From Epiperipatus broadwayi (lineage: Eukaryota; Onychophora; Udeonychophora; Euonychophora; Peripatidae), in assembly GCA_028023455.1 (NCBI GenBank), contig JAQFVV010012499.1, positions 556,001 to 620,000 on the forward strand: a stretch of DNA of 64,000 bases. Direction: 5' to 3'. The notes beneath the pieces are model-generated. The model was not told the origin of the DNA and did no database searches. It saw only the letters and a program-made list of their open reading frames with translations. Within the stretch, counting starts at the first letter, position 1. Each line of letters begins with the position of its first letter. Below are positions 1-14,062 of this stretch, piece after piece. The translations under genes were made by a program, and so were the position numbers.

Positions 1-681
1 TTGGATGTTGTATGGTTACTGAACTTATGATTTTTTAATCAACTATGTTAATGTGTCAAAGGTAACTGCCATTATTTATATACTGTTTTGTGAGAAATGT
101 TCTGATGTTTTTTTTTCTTTTTAAGAGTAAAGTTAATATGTGATTTCCAAATATATTATAAATTATCCTTTTAGTTTTGGTTGTAGAACTATTCCCCATT
201 ATCATATAGCAGTTTTTTTAAATTTTCTTTTATTTTTTTCTCTTGCTCAATATTCTTGTCTTTTCCAATAAGGCAATTGATACACATCGTTTATTTACTA
301 CTTTAGACATATTTTATTATTATTATTATTATTATTTAATAATTAGTATATTATTTTAAACTTTTTAATATGTCCATTACTTTCACTTCCATATTTGCAT
401 CATATTTTGTAAGTGCAAAATACTATTATAAATATATAATTTAATTTTCCTAAGCAAATATTAATCTGAAGACATGTTATCAAAGTCTTATAATAAAACC
501 TCAAGTTCATTCTCAAATTGTTGAGAGAATTACTCAGTTAGAAATTAAGACTGAATTAAGAAAAAGAATACATGCACAGATATTTTTTCAAGTATCAAAT
601 TTTATGTTCTATTGTAACATAAAATGATTACTATAAATAAACTTGCTAATAAAAATTTTAAACAAAAACATAAAAACCTAC
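1..681. other. AT-rich non-coding stretch
   Basis: No coding signal on either strand. The only structure seen is a short TTA triplet run near 313-336 and scattered T-runs. Nothing else could be supported. Confidence 0.6.
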
Positions 682-692
682 TATAAACATAT

Positions 693-1009
693 AAAAGCAG
701 GAAAAACTCTCCATACAGTAGTACTACTCAATCCAAGTCAGAGTAATCAATGGATTCCAAAAAGCTTGTGCATAAAATCCCTATCTAGTGCCTACTATCC
801 AATATCCCCAAACTAGTTTCTATCTCGTGGATTTCATCAATGAGGAGCCTTGGATCTAAGAGCACTGCACCTAGATCTTGGGGTCTAATGCACTCCTCCA
901 GCAGCCACCTTTTATCTCTACTTAACTAAAAAACTATGAGAATTTTGCCTGTTTTAATAACAATTATGAGCAAGCATAAGAAATGGTGATCATGTGATAT
1001 TTAGTGGTT
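693..1009 (+). mobile_element. Fold-back family 1, copy A, with 11-bp target-site duplication
   Basis: This is one of four copies in the window of a dispersed repeat of about 250-320 bp. It starts AAAAGCAGG, contains a conserved middle (near 741-890) shared with copies at 19,471 and 57,061, and ends with a tail near 948-1,006 shared almost base for base with 19,696-19,752. A short inverted arm near 937-957 matches the start in reverse complement. The 11-bp direct repeat TATAAACATAT at 682-692 and 1,010-1,020 flanks the copy and reads as a target-site duplication. There is no coding capacity, so it must be non-autonomous. The class is not recognised: the arms resemble a MITE, but the 11-bp duplication and the asymmetric tail fit retrotransposed SINE-like DNA equally well. 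Confidence 0.7.
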
Positions 1010-1020
1010 TATAAACATAT

Positions 1021-3590
1021 ACTTATACTGAATCAAACAATCTAAATGCTGCATAAGTTAAAAGTTTTAATTGCAAATGTTTTGTTTTAGCAAAAAAATA
1101 ACTTTCTCATCACAACATTTAATATCCCATTACTGTGGAAATAATAAAATTATCTCTAGAGGAAGAAACTGAATTATACTATGTCAAACATTATCTATAT
1201 CAAAATAAAATTTCTTAAAATCAAACAAATCTATAATCAACTTTTTGGTGGAAAAGACAGTGCTATAGATGCAATGAGAAATATTAAAATAAGAAAGTTA
1301 CTCATAACTGGACAACCACAAAAAGTGGCAAGAAAATCCTACATCAGCATTAATGTACAATGGTTCTAATCATTAATTCTACAAAAAATAAGTTAACAGC
1401 ATATTTTTGAAAATTCTGCATTCCTATAATCTACCTAATGTTCATAAAAACTATACTTCATTAAAACTTACTGTTGGTTTTAGAAATTACATCATATCAA
1501 AACTTATAAAAATTTCTTTTCATATTGTAGCCTCTGAATGTAAGATACAGTACATTGTCTGAGATCCCAAGAATTTTGTTAGAATTAATTAAGAATAGGA
1601 AAATAATTTTAAAATGTTATATAGCTAGAGTTTTGATGTGAAAAGTTTTTATCACAAATGTAGCAAGTGATAAAAGATTATTTCTTGCAAAAACTGTTAA
1701 ATAAAAATAATGATTAAAAACCAAATCAATTTTTCTTATTGCAATTATAATGTTACTTCTCCATTTTTCATAATGACAACATACTATCCATTACGATATA
1801 AAATTCTTCATGAAAATAATCACTATTCACAACTTTGACCAATAACTTTTTTCCTGGTTAGCAGTATTTATAGAAAAAAGCATGAAACAATATGTGAAAA
1901 TTTTGTTCTAATTTTTATCACAATGTATCTTTGCTATATTGATAATATACTTATTGTAAAGTATTACAAACATTATGAATATATTATACAATATTATTCT
2001 TTACATACAAAAAAGTGGAACAAAAATTGGCATTCTTGGCTGTTCTTGTGATGAGATTTTCTTGTGGCAAAATCAAGGCAATAATTTATAGAATCCTCCA
2101 CACATACACACAGAAAAAAACTTAGCATATATATCCAATCAGGACAGAAGTAAAAAGCAGCTATATAATTACTATTAAGGGTAGTAAACATTCTCTTAGA
2201 GAAAAGCAAAGTCATCACCTATTCTTCAAAAATCCTCAAAAAGGCAATAGAAAAGAACATACAATGATAGTAAGAAAATTAATGATAGATTATTTAATGC
2301 ATCTATACATCCAGGGATGTTAGAACAAATGAAATAAAACATGAATTCAATATAAGGTCAAAACATTTTCTAATTTAGTGTAATAGGAGGAATCATAATT
2401 TCTAGAAAATTTATATATGAAGTGGATAGAAGAAAAAAGTGCATCTATGCAAAACCATGTGAATAAATCAGATATCACTTCCAAATAAAATGATTAAAAC
2501 AACATAAAAAATTATTAGACATTAAAAACTAGATGTTTCTAAAATAGAAGATTATGCATATAGTAATGGATATATGTTTGATTGATAAAGACCAGAAATA
2601 ATAAAAAAATTTATATAACAATGACAAATCACATTACTTTTTATACTACTGTGATGATGCATAATTTTTCAATAACAGTTTTTAACTTTGCCCTTAAAAA
2701 AAAAAAAATAGAGAAATCAGAAGGTCATCATAGATAAGCATATAAAATCCCTATTGTCTGTTGCCATTGACCGAATATCCTAGTTGATTAAAGCATAATT
2801 ATATATTCAATATTCATGAATCTTAAAGGCATTAACAATCTGTTAGTAATTAAGTCAGCAAAACTTGAAAAAAAGTTATGTGAATAATGGTATTTGAAAG
2901 AGTATGCTTATAATAATCTGTGTGTTGTGATTTTTTTTTTTTTTTAAAAAAAAAAAACATTTAAAAATTTGAATAGATCTTATAGTTACAAATAATATTC
3001 CATTATTTCAAATCTTATTTTCTGGGTTCTTGTTAATTTAGAAATAAATTAAAATTTTTTAGAAATAAGTAATTTTATTATAACTTCAAATGATGCAATA
3101 TTTCAGCAAATTTGTTCTATTTCTATTTTTTTTATTGAATTTTTTACATTATCTTAATTTTATTATTTTTTTCTCATTCCTTTTTACCTTTAAAGCTTTT
3201 AAATGTTTCTCTTTTTTTTTCATATAATACCATAGTTTTCTAGTTTTCTTCATCGTTATTATTTATTTTTAACTTCTTTCATTTTTATTGTGTACATGCT
3301 CTATGTAGTTTATTACTGAGACATATTGAAAACATGGCATAATATTAAACTATATATTTTCTTGGGTAATACTAATATAGAAATAAGTAAATTTAATGAA
3401 ACCAGTACACTTTTTGTATAATTTAGCATATAAAATTTAATAGCATAAGTATAGGTAATAATATGGGGTTGTGAGTAATTTCAATAATTTTTTTTTTACA
3501 AAAAGTGATATTTTAATGAATAATTATGGTATAATTAAATTAAATCTATTATTATAAAATGCTGAAAACTGAAATTATTTAAATAAAAGT
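1021..3590. other. AT-rich non-coding stretch
   Basis: Only short chance ORFs are present (for example 1,181-1,369 plus and 1,994-2,218 minus), with no recognisable domain and base composition like the flanks. A-run at 2,696-2,708 and T-run/A-run at 2,932-2,957. No repeat of note was seen. Confidence 0.5.
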
Positions 3591-3595
3591 CAATC

Positions 3596-3670
3596 TTCAT
3601 ATATAAAAATCAATCTTCGATAATGTGCTATTTCTTAAATGTTATAAATTTTCACACACTCACCTGCCGG
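3596..3670. repeat. Half-copy of the inverted-repeat element seen at 63.14 kb
   Basis: Positions about 3,596-3,670 match the reverse complement of the right arm and loop of the fold-back element at 63,138-63,283. The shared core runs from GATAATGTGCTATTTC through TTATAAAT and on to a CACTCACCTGCC-like segment. Only one arm is present here. It is a dispersed, non-coding repeat, probably a decayed MITE half. Confidence 0.5.
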
Positions 3671-3683
3671 TAAGAATTTTAAA

Positions 3684-3708
3684 AAACTTAAGTGAATCAC
3701 TTAAGTTT
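3684..3708. repeat. 25-bp palindrome
   Basis: AAACTTAAGTGA is followed by its reverse complement around one central base. It lies between two other inverted repeats. The function is unknown; it could be an end or a centre of a decayed mobile element. Confidence 0.55.
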
Positions 3709-3749
3709 GGAGTGTACAACCTATATACACAAACTCTTACAGACCATAC

Positions 3750-3856
3750 TTAAATGAGGGCTTGAGTCTATTGTATGCCTGATGTTATAATCAAATATTC
3801 AATTGTACAAATCTATTTAACATCAGGTGCACAATAGACTCAAGCCCTGATTTATT
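3750..3856. repeat. Short fold-back (MITE-like) hairpin
   Basis: Arms 3,757-3,786 and 3,819-3,848 are 30 nt each with 3 mismatches, separated by a 32-nt AT-rich loop. Similarity continues a few bases outward on both sides (TAAATGAGGG against TAAATCAGGG). No clear target-site duplication was found. Non-coding; most likely a miniature inverted-repeat element or the hairpin end of one. Confidence 0.55.
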
Positions 3857-4299
3857 AGATAAGTTGATGATTGTTTGTTTGATAAATTGAAAGAGTTGGT
3901 TAATGAGTTTAGTTGTTTTAATCTTTCTATAAAATATTTTGTAAAAAGAGGGGAGATTAGATCTTAGTAAATTATAATTTTTAGACTTAATGGTGATTAG
4001 AAATGTAAAAAATAATTGTTTGGTATGTACTCAATAAATTAAGAGTAAGGAGTTAAGATCTATAAGTAAACCTGGTAACAATCAATTTTATCTTATAAAG
4101 TAGTTGCTTTAAGAAATTATTATTATAGAAATAAAAGATTAAATAATTATACAAATAGCTTTCTTTCAAAAAAAAAAAAATTTTATAAAAATTATTTAAG
4201 TATTAACTACTGTGATAAAAATATATTAAACGTTTTATTTAATACTGATAGTTATTGTATTAATGTGAAAGATAAAAAAATATGATTGTATTTCTTTGT

Positions 4300-4725
4300 G
4301 TTTTAAATTATCTTCTTTTACAATTGTATGTAAAAATAGTAATTTGGTTGAAAAATAGAAAAATTGCTTGGAAAAAAATTATTAAATAATACAAAGGAAA
4401 TTTTTGATAGAAAAATTATTCCTGGAGTAGTGCATATTATTTCTTGTTTTTAAAAATATATTTATAGGTCAGAGTAGTTTGAGCTTAAATGAAAAAATAA
4501 AGGTACATAAAAATAGGGTTAGAACTAAATATCTCAATTCTGCTTTATATATCAATGAAGAAGATGTAGACCAAACTATTAGTTTTAATGAAGTTAATGT
4601 TGTCTTTTTTGGAAGAAATGAAATAAAATGAAGAATTAAAGAATCTTTATTATTAAAAATTTTTGATTTTGAAGCAATTAAATTATTTAAAAGTTTTTTT
4701 TTTAATATTAAGGGTGTATGGGATA
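4300..4725 (+). pseudogene. Penelope-like element fragment, GIY-YIG endonuclease remnant
   Basis: A broken plus-strand frame resembles the C-terminal GIY-YIG endonuclease of Penelope-like retroelements. Near 4,424 a GVVHIISC segment corresponds to the usual 'GVVYxIxC' start of the domain. After a one-base frameshift come FIGQSSLSL and NEKIKVHKNRV (the YIG-type motif plus the Arg/Lys-His helix). Near 4,575-4,660 a segment with FNEVNVVFF and RIKESLLLK fits the domain's distal hydrophobic strand and 'RxxxES' helix, interrupted by a TGA. The reverse transcriptase part is not recognisable upstream. Established knowledge: these domains nick DNA for target-primed reverse transcription. This copy is inactive. 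The assignment rests on motif order only. Confidence 0.5.
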
Positions 4726-7700
4726 TAAGTATAATTGTGGGAAATGTTTAGTATAAATATGTGCTTATTTTGTAGTCCTTTATACTAATATGTCTTCTTG
4801 TAGTATTGAAATCATTGGTTGTGTTTTTGAGATTATTTTCTTTCACTGATCTGGTTTAGTTGTGAATTTGTAATAATTTTGATTGTATATATTGTAATCC
4901 CCACACACGACACTGCTCCTTCGCATTCTATGAGCAAATGCCCAGGGCGCCAATTCTATTAATGAATAGAATAATTTAATTCTTTATTTGACTTAGAATT
5001 AATACTGAGACTCTTCTATTTGTGTATAACTTATAGCTTAGCTCAGTGGAAGGTTACAGGAAGTCAATAACATACAGAATATAAATAAATGAAGGAAGAA
5101 ATACTACAAACCATTTAAATAAAATATATGCTTTATTTATTAATCAACCAAATGATCAAGGCCAACATTTATTTGTTCAAACTAATAAAATATAATTTCA
5201 ATTTGATCTCTTCCATTATCTAAATATACTCTATATTAGCTCAATATAATTTTGATGGAAAAGAAAAACAAAACACTAAATAACTGTACTATTTGGTACA
5301 TCTTAATCTAAACAGATAAATTAATGTTAATCTAGGGATATAAAATTGGATCTCAGGGAATCTATAACACAGTATGATTAAAGAAATTATCTTATCCAGT
5401 AATTTATAACTATAAATAATAATAAAAAATATAATGGAATAAATTGAATAATGTTTTACTGGACTAGCAATTAGATAATGAAGGAAATTGGGTATCTTTT
5501 AATCTCACACCATTATCTAAATAATAAACTAACTATGCAACATTTTCATAAGTTTACCAAATGGTGAAATATTTTCATTTAATGTTTGGATCATGGAAAC
5601 AATATTATCAGACTTCAGTATGCTTATTATCAAATTTAGAAAGTGATGTACTTATGTTATAATAGATGTGTAGAATGTGGAAACTAGAATACGAATCCAT
5701 ATAAGAACAACTTGAGACACAGTTTTGAATAAATAAACAAAGGATTTATTTACATTTTAAATTCCATTAGATATAGTTGATTCACAGTGGACTGTTTGTC
5801 CCAATTTATAAATTCACAAACAAGTTTGCTAACCTGGGTTTAAAATCATTTCCGTTACATATTTCATCATTTATTAATTAGACATTTATGCACGTAAATT
5901 AACAAATAAACAATACCTTAATATTCTGACTTCAAATATATTTTGGGCTGTTCATTAACCCTAACAATTCTTTATTATTAGTAAACAACACTGGGTAAAT
6001 TAAATATCATATTATAGGCACAATATACAAACCTGAGAGGATAAACTATTAATTATTAGGATAAAGCAACTAAATAAACTTGGCTGTCAAGAGAGAATCT
6101 TTAACTAGCTCAATTGAATAATCCTTTTAAATATCTACACTTATTATGCATTCAAAATAAACAAAATAAAAAAAATCATTCTGATGATTTGAGGATTTAA
6201 ATCTTGTGGTAAATTAATATGATATGATTCAAAATATTTACTTTCCGATATATAAAGTTAACAGTATTATACTTTCATATTTGCAATATTATTTGTATTA
6301 CACACATGTGTGTCACATCTTATGTTATAATAAAAAAAATTCAATATTTTTACATATTGTCAATTTATTTATGAATTATTAAATAAGTGTTTTATTCTGG
6401 ACAATGTCATAGACCAATCAACAAAATATAACACTACTTCTACTTTAATATGCAATAAAGAATTTAATCTGACTATTTATCTAACCACCAACTGGATTAC
6501 ATATAGCTATGTTTTATGATAATACAAAAATAAACATTCAAGAGAAATTTAAGCACATGAGGAACAAATAAGCTCTTTGGCTAATAAATCAAACAACTAT
6601 CTAATTTTGAAATATACTATTGGTGTGGAACTTGTCTCATCACCAGAACAATGGAGAAAATATCACTTAACTTTATAAAATATCATTTTATAACACATAT
6701 GTATGCAATCTAGAATATATTTCACTCATGGCAAATACTTAAAAATATACTAAGGGAGAGAATCTCCACCCCAACAAACATAGAACATATCAAACATAAC
6801 TTCTTTCTCATAGCTCCTCTATACATTTCATAATATACCTTGGCAGATAAAAACACATACAGGTAAATTACTCATTCCTTCAATTCTTTTAGAATACAAC
6901 ATTATCCGAAATTAATATAGAGAAACAGTTATAAAATTGAATATTTACTAGTTAAATAAAATAATTGCATAAGAAAGACAAACACCCACATAAATAAGAG
7001 TGTGAAGAATAATATGCAAATATTATTGTAAAGTAAATGACATTTGTCTGAATCACATGTAAAGTAAATGGTAAATTGAAAATATAAACCGTTAGCTTAT
7101 AACAGACTTTTAGCTGTTTTAAAATTTAAATGGCAATACTTATTGTGAATGAGGTTTTGCTATTTCTAACAAGACTACTCTGAAAGCTAAAAATTCTCAC
7201 TTCAAAATAAAAGAAAATATATATATAATAAATTCCTCTCTTTAATAAAATACCCAAAAAAATGAATGTATTTTCTACATAAAAAAATCATATTTAAATA
7301 ATACAATTTACCAGCATTGCAAATACACTAATCCATGATGGTCTAGAAGTTCAGAAAATAGCATAATTATATAAGCAAATGTATAAATAATAAACATGTT
7401 TATTTATCTATGACATATTAATAGCAAAAAAAAAGTCACTTTTTTTTAACTTAAAAAAAAAATTCACTTGCAAAGTTTCTTTTAACATAAAGTTTCCAAA
7501 ATGACATGAAGATGAAATGATGATTCCAGACGAGTACATGTTAATGAAAACATAAAGACAAATTCCTATATGATAAATACTTACAATTTAAATATAATTC
7601 AGCAATCTCCAATGTTTTTAACAATCAAAAGCTACTTGAACTTGCTTATATAATGCTTAAGTAATAAACTTCAATACAATAATGACTGAGATATGAAAAA

Positions 7701-10700
7701 TAGTTTCAGCTATATTTTGTACTATAATAATTATTTAATTGATTCTGAAAATATTTAACTCAGCAGTAACTTTTAACAAGTTTCCTAAAGAAGAAATTAT
7801 CAGCTTCCCATAATTTATAAGTCAGCATACACATAATTAATTTTGGTCAGTTGCTAATTAATTGTTCACTTGTAATCTGCAATTCCTTAAGGAATAATAT
7901 TTTGTTTTATAATAAATTCATGCATCGAAGAAAACAAGAAATATACCACATTAATGTCCTTCCATCTGACTTAAGCATATACACATTCAATAAATAGCAG
8001 TTATTAATTAATCCTTTGTAAGCCATATATATTTATTTCTTTAATACAAACATCTTTATAAGCATAGACAATATGCGAGATTATCATTACATCATAATTT
8101 AAAATATAGCATAATAAAGTCCACATGCAGCTTCCTGTTTTAATCTGACTTATATAAGCAGAATATAACTTGAACTGAGAGTCTATAGATTTTGTTAAAC
8201 AGTCCTGCATAGATTTACTCAAGATATAAAATTCACACAATTTTGTTAAAAGATTATAATGTTCATGTAGTTTCAGTTTCTTCTTAATTATAATAATAAA
8301 TAAATGCAAACAAAGTAGAGGAAATTTATCAGCATAAAGATACATTTAAAAAAATAATAGTAATAATATTAATGATAGTGTTAATTTAACGTTTAACTGA
8401 GGAATGGAAATGAAGAGATATACTTTTCTTATAATTTAGCCAGTCATCCTGGCTTAAAACTTTCTGGTAACAGAATTTCCATAATGACTTTTGAAAAATT
8501 CACTTTGGAGTTTAAATTGACTTGACTTCTGGAAGAGATAGAAGACTTGGCAGAAACAGAATGAACAAAGCAACGATTGAAAGCAACAATAATAATAAGC
8601 AATTTTTATAACTGACTATCAATTAGATAGATATCCCTTCCATCAATCAAGAGGTCATTTCACCCTCCAAAGGTCAACTCCATCCTTTGCACTCAGTAAT
8701 GAAGAGAAATTATTCAAGAAATCTTTTCTTGAAAAAAAAGATCATTTTGACCTTCTACATTAAATCAATTCAAATAAAACATAAAAAAATAAGTTTTTAT
8801 ATTTTCAAAATAAATGAATATTAATTAGCTATTAAATAAAATGGTTGATAATACTATTTATTTTGTTACATAATTCATTAATCCAGATATCCATTAATCA
8901 CTCAAAAATATATACTTGCAAAATTATTAAAGATATTACTGTAATATAAATGTTTTATTGTAAATGTAATATTATTTACTGTAATTAAAATATGAAAATG
9001 AAATGAAAAGATGATACAAACATATGCTGCTATATGAATATTAAATTATCCTGACTAAATATAACTGATATGGCTATGGGTTAAACATATTTCACTGATT
9101 ATAATACCTGCACATGGATGGGTATCAATGAATAATAGATCAAAAAACTATATAAACAAATACCAAACAGTATTCTACAAATAAACAAAATAACTTTGCA
9201 TCAATTTAGCTTGCATCACAACAATTCCTGTAATAATCCACCACCCCTTTTCTTGCATAAACACTTCATCAAATATAATAATAAAAAATGCTTGCAAAAA
9301 TTGCTACCCAAAATTCATAAGCAATTCACATATAAGTTTTTAGACCATTTAACAGAAAAATTTTAAATTTTTTTGTAAAATTTCATTTTGTTAGTTAAAT
9401 ACAGTTATTTACCACTGATACAATATATTTTAACTACTTGTGCCCATTCAAAAGATCACAATGTATATCATATTCCTGTCATGTTATTTGAAAGATATGA
9501 AATCATTAAGAGTTTGATCATCGAATCAAACTTCTATTTTTTTATAAAGAAGTATTTTGTTTAAATAGTGTTTTGTATTATTGATGTTTTTATAATAATA
9601 AAAATTAAAATGTCAAAATGATAAAATGTATTATAGATCAAAGGAATAATAATATTGATGGGTTATTTAAAAATAACTATAAAAAAAAGAAAATTAATTA
9701 ATTGTATTTGGTTAAATTTTTTTAAAAAACACAAAGGACATATAGTATTATTCATTTTAAATTGATTTTATAATATTTACTTTTTCTTCTTTAAATAAGA
9801 GATAAACTGATCAGTGTTGTATTTTTAAAGTTAAACAATGGTTGGTAATGGTTGTCAAGAGAGACATGGACTTTGTTTGGTTCTTCTTGAATAAGTAACC
9901 AAACAAAATCTAGTGGTTCGTTTTTCTTTCTCCATTAAAAGTATAGAAATTTCACTTTTAGTTGCTGATAACCTAAAGAATGATGGGGTAAGAAAAAGAT
10001 AAAGTTTGGATCTTGGGGTTACCTCCAATCTAGTTACAATTTGCCATTTTATTCGGGTAATTCTAAGGCAAGAATAATAAAAACTAAGTTAATGTCAAAT
10101 GTCACAAGTAATGATCATTTTGTTCACCAGAAGTTATATTACTTCCAAGTTTTTCTGGCATCTATGGACTCAGTACGATCTTCAAACCATTGACTCCATA
10201 ATAAAAAAAATGATCTACTAAAGACTTTTGCTTTTATTTGCTTTCAAAAAAAAAAGAAAAGTAAAAAAATTAAAAAAAGAATAAAAAAGATCAAATTTGT
10301 AATTTGATTATAAATATAGAGTTTGTGTACAACATTGATAAATGAAATAATCTTATAAGGTGATTAGAATTTTATTTATTACTATTGTCATTAATATTTT
10401 TTATTACAAACATATAGAATTGTAAATGGATAGATTAATTTTGTTTATATGCATTAACAATACAAGTGGGGTTAAAGAGTCATAAATCTTTGTTTGCAGT
10501 TATAAGATTAAAGTTTTGTTTAATAAATAATTTCTGAAGTTGATCAAATTAATTTAGATTATTCGTTTAAGATTTAATACTGTTAAAAAATATAATTGAT
10601 GTGAGATGTTAATAGCTATGTTTTAAATTACAGAATGAATATTTTATTATATTCTTATCATAAAAATATGTGAATCTCTTATATTAACAAGGGATATATA

Positions 10701-12987
10701 TCTTATTTTTTTAAATATATATGTGTGTATAGTTTAAGGATATTTTCATAACAAATCATCACGGGAGATTTATTATGAGTAAAGTGAATTATGGTTGAAG
10801 TTAAAGTGCTTATGTAAAGAATATTAAGATTTAGAGATAAAAAAGTATTAATTTGATCAATAGTATAAAAAACATATATAAAATTGATTAATTTGTAAAA
10901 TATTAATATAAGTAATGATAATGATTTATGCCTAATCTTATCAAATGCATAGTATTTGAATATCTGTAATAATTTCATAGAATCATTAGATATAGACATA
11001 TCAATACTTTGATATTTTTAAAAAGAGTTATATATATATAGGCATGTTTAATATTTTTTCCTCTTAATTAAAATAAATTGTCTATTTTAATTTTTTTCTA
11101 ATTGGACTTAATATTTATTTGCAGATAAAATTATACTTGCTACTTCAAGATCTTTGGTCACTTAAATGTTAGTTATCTTCCAGAGTTTAAAATCTGTCAA
11201 ATGCAATCAATAAGCAAAACTGAAATAATTTTTACTTATTTCAAAACTCTTATGTGAACATGAAACTTTAATTATTCCAAATGTTTTCATTACCTGATTC
11301 AAATTAATTTATAATCTTAAAAATTTTGTAAACAAACAACAACTATCAAAATATGTAAGTTTAATTTAAGCATCATTAAAAATATAAAATAACATTGGAT
11401 CTATATGCTGGTCACATTTAATATAACACGTGAGGTTGTGTGTTCATTTTTGCTAATTTAAATTTCAAGGCTAATTAATATTATAATGTGTAAATGTTTG
11501 CTTAAGAGTTTGTAAATTGAATATAAGTGATATTTTATTTTTATTTATAGTTCCAGATGTTTCTGGCCTTGTAAATATTGTGGCTCTTTTTAATTGGTTG
11601 CTTTAACAATTTTTTAAAAGATTTAATGTGAATTAAACAAAAGATTTTAAATGTGGGAATTGAATGCCAGCCTTACCAGAGAATACAAAAATTCCAGGCT
11701 TTCAGCCTATTATTTTGTAATAATTGGATATATTCATTTTTTTAAGATTTAATATAAATTAAACAAATTATTTTAATATTATATAAATAAATTTCCAAAT
11801 TTTAATAAAGCTAAATTAAAATTAGATTTTTAATTATAATTTATATTAGACAGCATTACAGCTGCAACTGTATCCTCTTAAATAAAAAATTTCTTTGTAT
11901 ATGTAAGAGTAACATGTTTGTTTGCTAGAAGTTTAATATCATTGCTAATTTCATTTCGTGCTCTTTGTTTAAATAGTCTGAATTTCAGTATTTATCATTT
12001 GCAATATACGAATCAAATGAGTATCCTTGAATCAGCTGTTTGATGTTTATATTTATATTTATTCACAGTGGGAAATGATGAACTACCATAATATTAGGGA
12101 GGATGAATATATTATAATGAAACACTATAATTTACTTTAATCTCAAAATGCCAATGTATTAATAAATAAATAAATAAAAGCTATAGTCAGATTATATTCT
12201 ATGACTGTGTGCAGCATTTTGTACTAAAAATGGAAATTGCTATTCAGTATGGCTGTAGTTTTTATTTATTTTTTATATATGGATGTTACATTCGTTAATA
12301 ATTCTACAGCAAATTATATACTGAGAAATCTTTAAAATTTATGACATTTTGATTGCAGGATTTAATAGCATAATTAGTACTGATTATTTTGTTTTATTAG
12401 CACTTAATAATACAAAAATATTTGAAAGTGTTTTCTAAGTAATATTTAATGACTTTTCAGCTGTATCAAAACAAGACATAATAATATTTGATGTTATGTG
12501 ATCATAAAAAATTATAAACATCACTGCTGATAAAATCTTTACATATTATAATCATGTTTAACGATCCTTCTTAAGTATTGACACTCGTGTGATTCTCACG
12601 ATTATTTTAACATATCTTCTAGGTAAAAATAAATTAGTTTTCATCTTCTAAACAATATTTCATACCTAAAGAATTACTGGTAATTCATCCATCTATAAAG
12701 TTAATGAGATTGCTTATAAAAAGTTTCAACTGGTAATATTTGAATATTGTTATAAGCATGTGGATAAATGCATTGATAGTGATGAATGAACTGGTTATTC
12801 CACTGTGAATAAATGCATTGATAAATTACACTGTGAATGCATGCACTGACTGATAAAATACGTGTAAATGCTCTGACTAGTACACTGTAAATAAATACAT
12901 TGACTGCTACACATGTTTATGCACATGTCCTAAATTATACTATAACACATAATAGCGAGCTTTTAGTAACTCAGTAATATTTATAAT
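4726..12987. other. Long AT-rich non-coding stretch
   Basis: About 8 kb with no supported gene. ORFs at 8,004-8,345 minus and 10,703-10,999 minus are low-complexity and not recognised. A small GC-richer patch at 4,900-4,960 holds TGGCGCC on the minus strand, and 5,700-5,760 resembles 45,340-45,400 (both have AACAACT..GACAC next to an AATAAA-type signal on the minus strand). They could be LTR debris, but this is weak. A short imperfect hairpin lies near 9,862-9,915. Confidence 0.45.
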
Positions 12988-12999
12988 ATTCTTTTTATT

Positions 13000-13246
13000 A
13001 CAAGATCACCATTTCATATGCTTACACATACTGTTAATAAAAATACCAAACTCTCTATATAATAATGCCACCAAATGCAACCCTTTATAATCAATGGATT
13101 CAGGAAGGTTTGAGAATAAAAATCCTATCTAGTGCCTACTTATTCAACACTAGGTAGAGAATTTATGCACAAACAATTCTTCATCCATTGATTGCAAAGT
13201 CTTGCATTTGGTGGCACTACTGTATGGAGAATTTGGTATTATGATC
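13000..13246 (-). mobile_element. Fold-back family 1, copy B, with 12-bp target-site duplication
   Basis: Reverse-oriented copy of the family at 693-1,009 and 19,471-19,752. The shared tail (reverse complement) lies at about 13,001-13,040, followed by inverted arms 13,042-13,080 and 13,202-13,240 (39 nt, a few mismatches) around a middle that keeps the family's 'CCTATCTAGTGCCTACT' segment. The 12-bp direct repeat ATTCTTTTTATT at 12,988-12,999 and 13,247-13,258 flanks it. Non-coding. The independent duplication supports a genuine insertion. Confidence 0.7.
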
Positions 13247-13258
13247 ATTCTTTTTATT

Positions 13259-14046
13259 TGTAAGTTTTTTTTCCACAAATTTTAAAATAGAAAATCCACT
13301 ATAGGTATTAAAGACATTTTTAAAAAAAATCATTTACTCAAAGTGCTTTTTATAAAAAAGAGAAAATAATAGTTATGTATTTTTTATGAAAAAAAAATCT
13401 ATACTGATTTAGAAATAACTGGGATCTTGAATTTGGGAAAGAATTTAAAATTATTACTAAAGCAAACATCATTTTCAAATGTTCTGTAATAAATCTTAGG
13501 TTTTAATGTACCACTTAAGGTTGAGAAAAAATATTTTCTCTTTTCTATCCCCAAATTTGAAAGTAAGTTTATCTCAAACAAAAAAGAACAGAAATTGTTT
13601 ATTTGTATTAAATGTATTTAAGAATTGGAAATTTTAATTTCATCAACTATTAGTAGTCAATATTTTTTTGCATATTCCTTTATTATATTTCTAATTCTAT
13701 ATATATTAATTACAATTAGCTTTTATGCAACTAGCTTATTATTTTCACTTTTATTTTATAGTGCTAATATAAAATGCCTCAACTTCACAATGCAAACAAT
13801 TCAAATGCTGTTTCATTTTAGAATGTTATTAAATTGTTTTTGTAGATTTACATATAAAACTTCTATTCCACCATATATTATTGAAGTATATAAATAAAAG
13901 CATCTAAAAAGTTTAATAGTGGTAAATCAAACTTTTGTATTAAATTGATCTAAATTCTTAAATTTAAAAATCTTCATTTAAGGCAACTTTCAATCATTAA
14001 TTTTCCTTTTTTTTAACTTCATGCTGTATATTACTACTGAATTTAC
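13259..14046. other. AT-rich non-coding stretch
   Basis: Contains a minus ORF (13,399-13,581) and a hydrophobic plus ORF (13,625-13,897) with no recognisable family. The hydrophobicity follows from T-rich composition. I do not support either as a gene. Confidence 0.4.
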
Positions 14047-14062
14047 TACCAGTAGATTATAA

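Noticed and set aside
4933-4962. Possible retrotransposon primer-binding site (TGGCGCCCTGGGCA on the minus strand)
   Set aside because: No LTR boundary, no matching second LTR and no gag/pol downstream on that strand; a short GC-rich word alone is not enough.
13625-13897. 90-residue hydrophobic plus-strand ORF as a membrane protein
   Set aside because: Hydrophobic frames are expected from T-rich DNA; no splice context, family similarity or composition shift.
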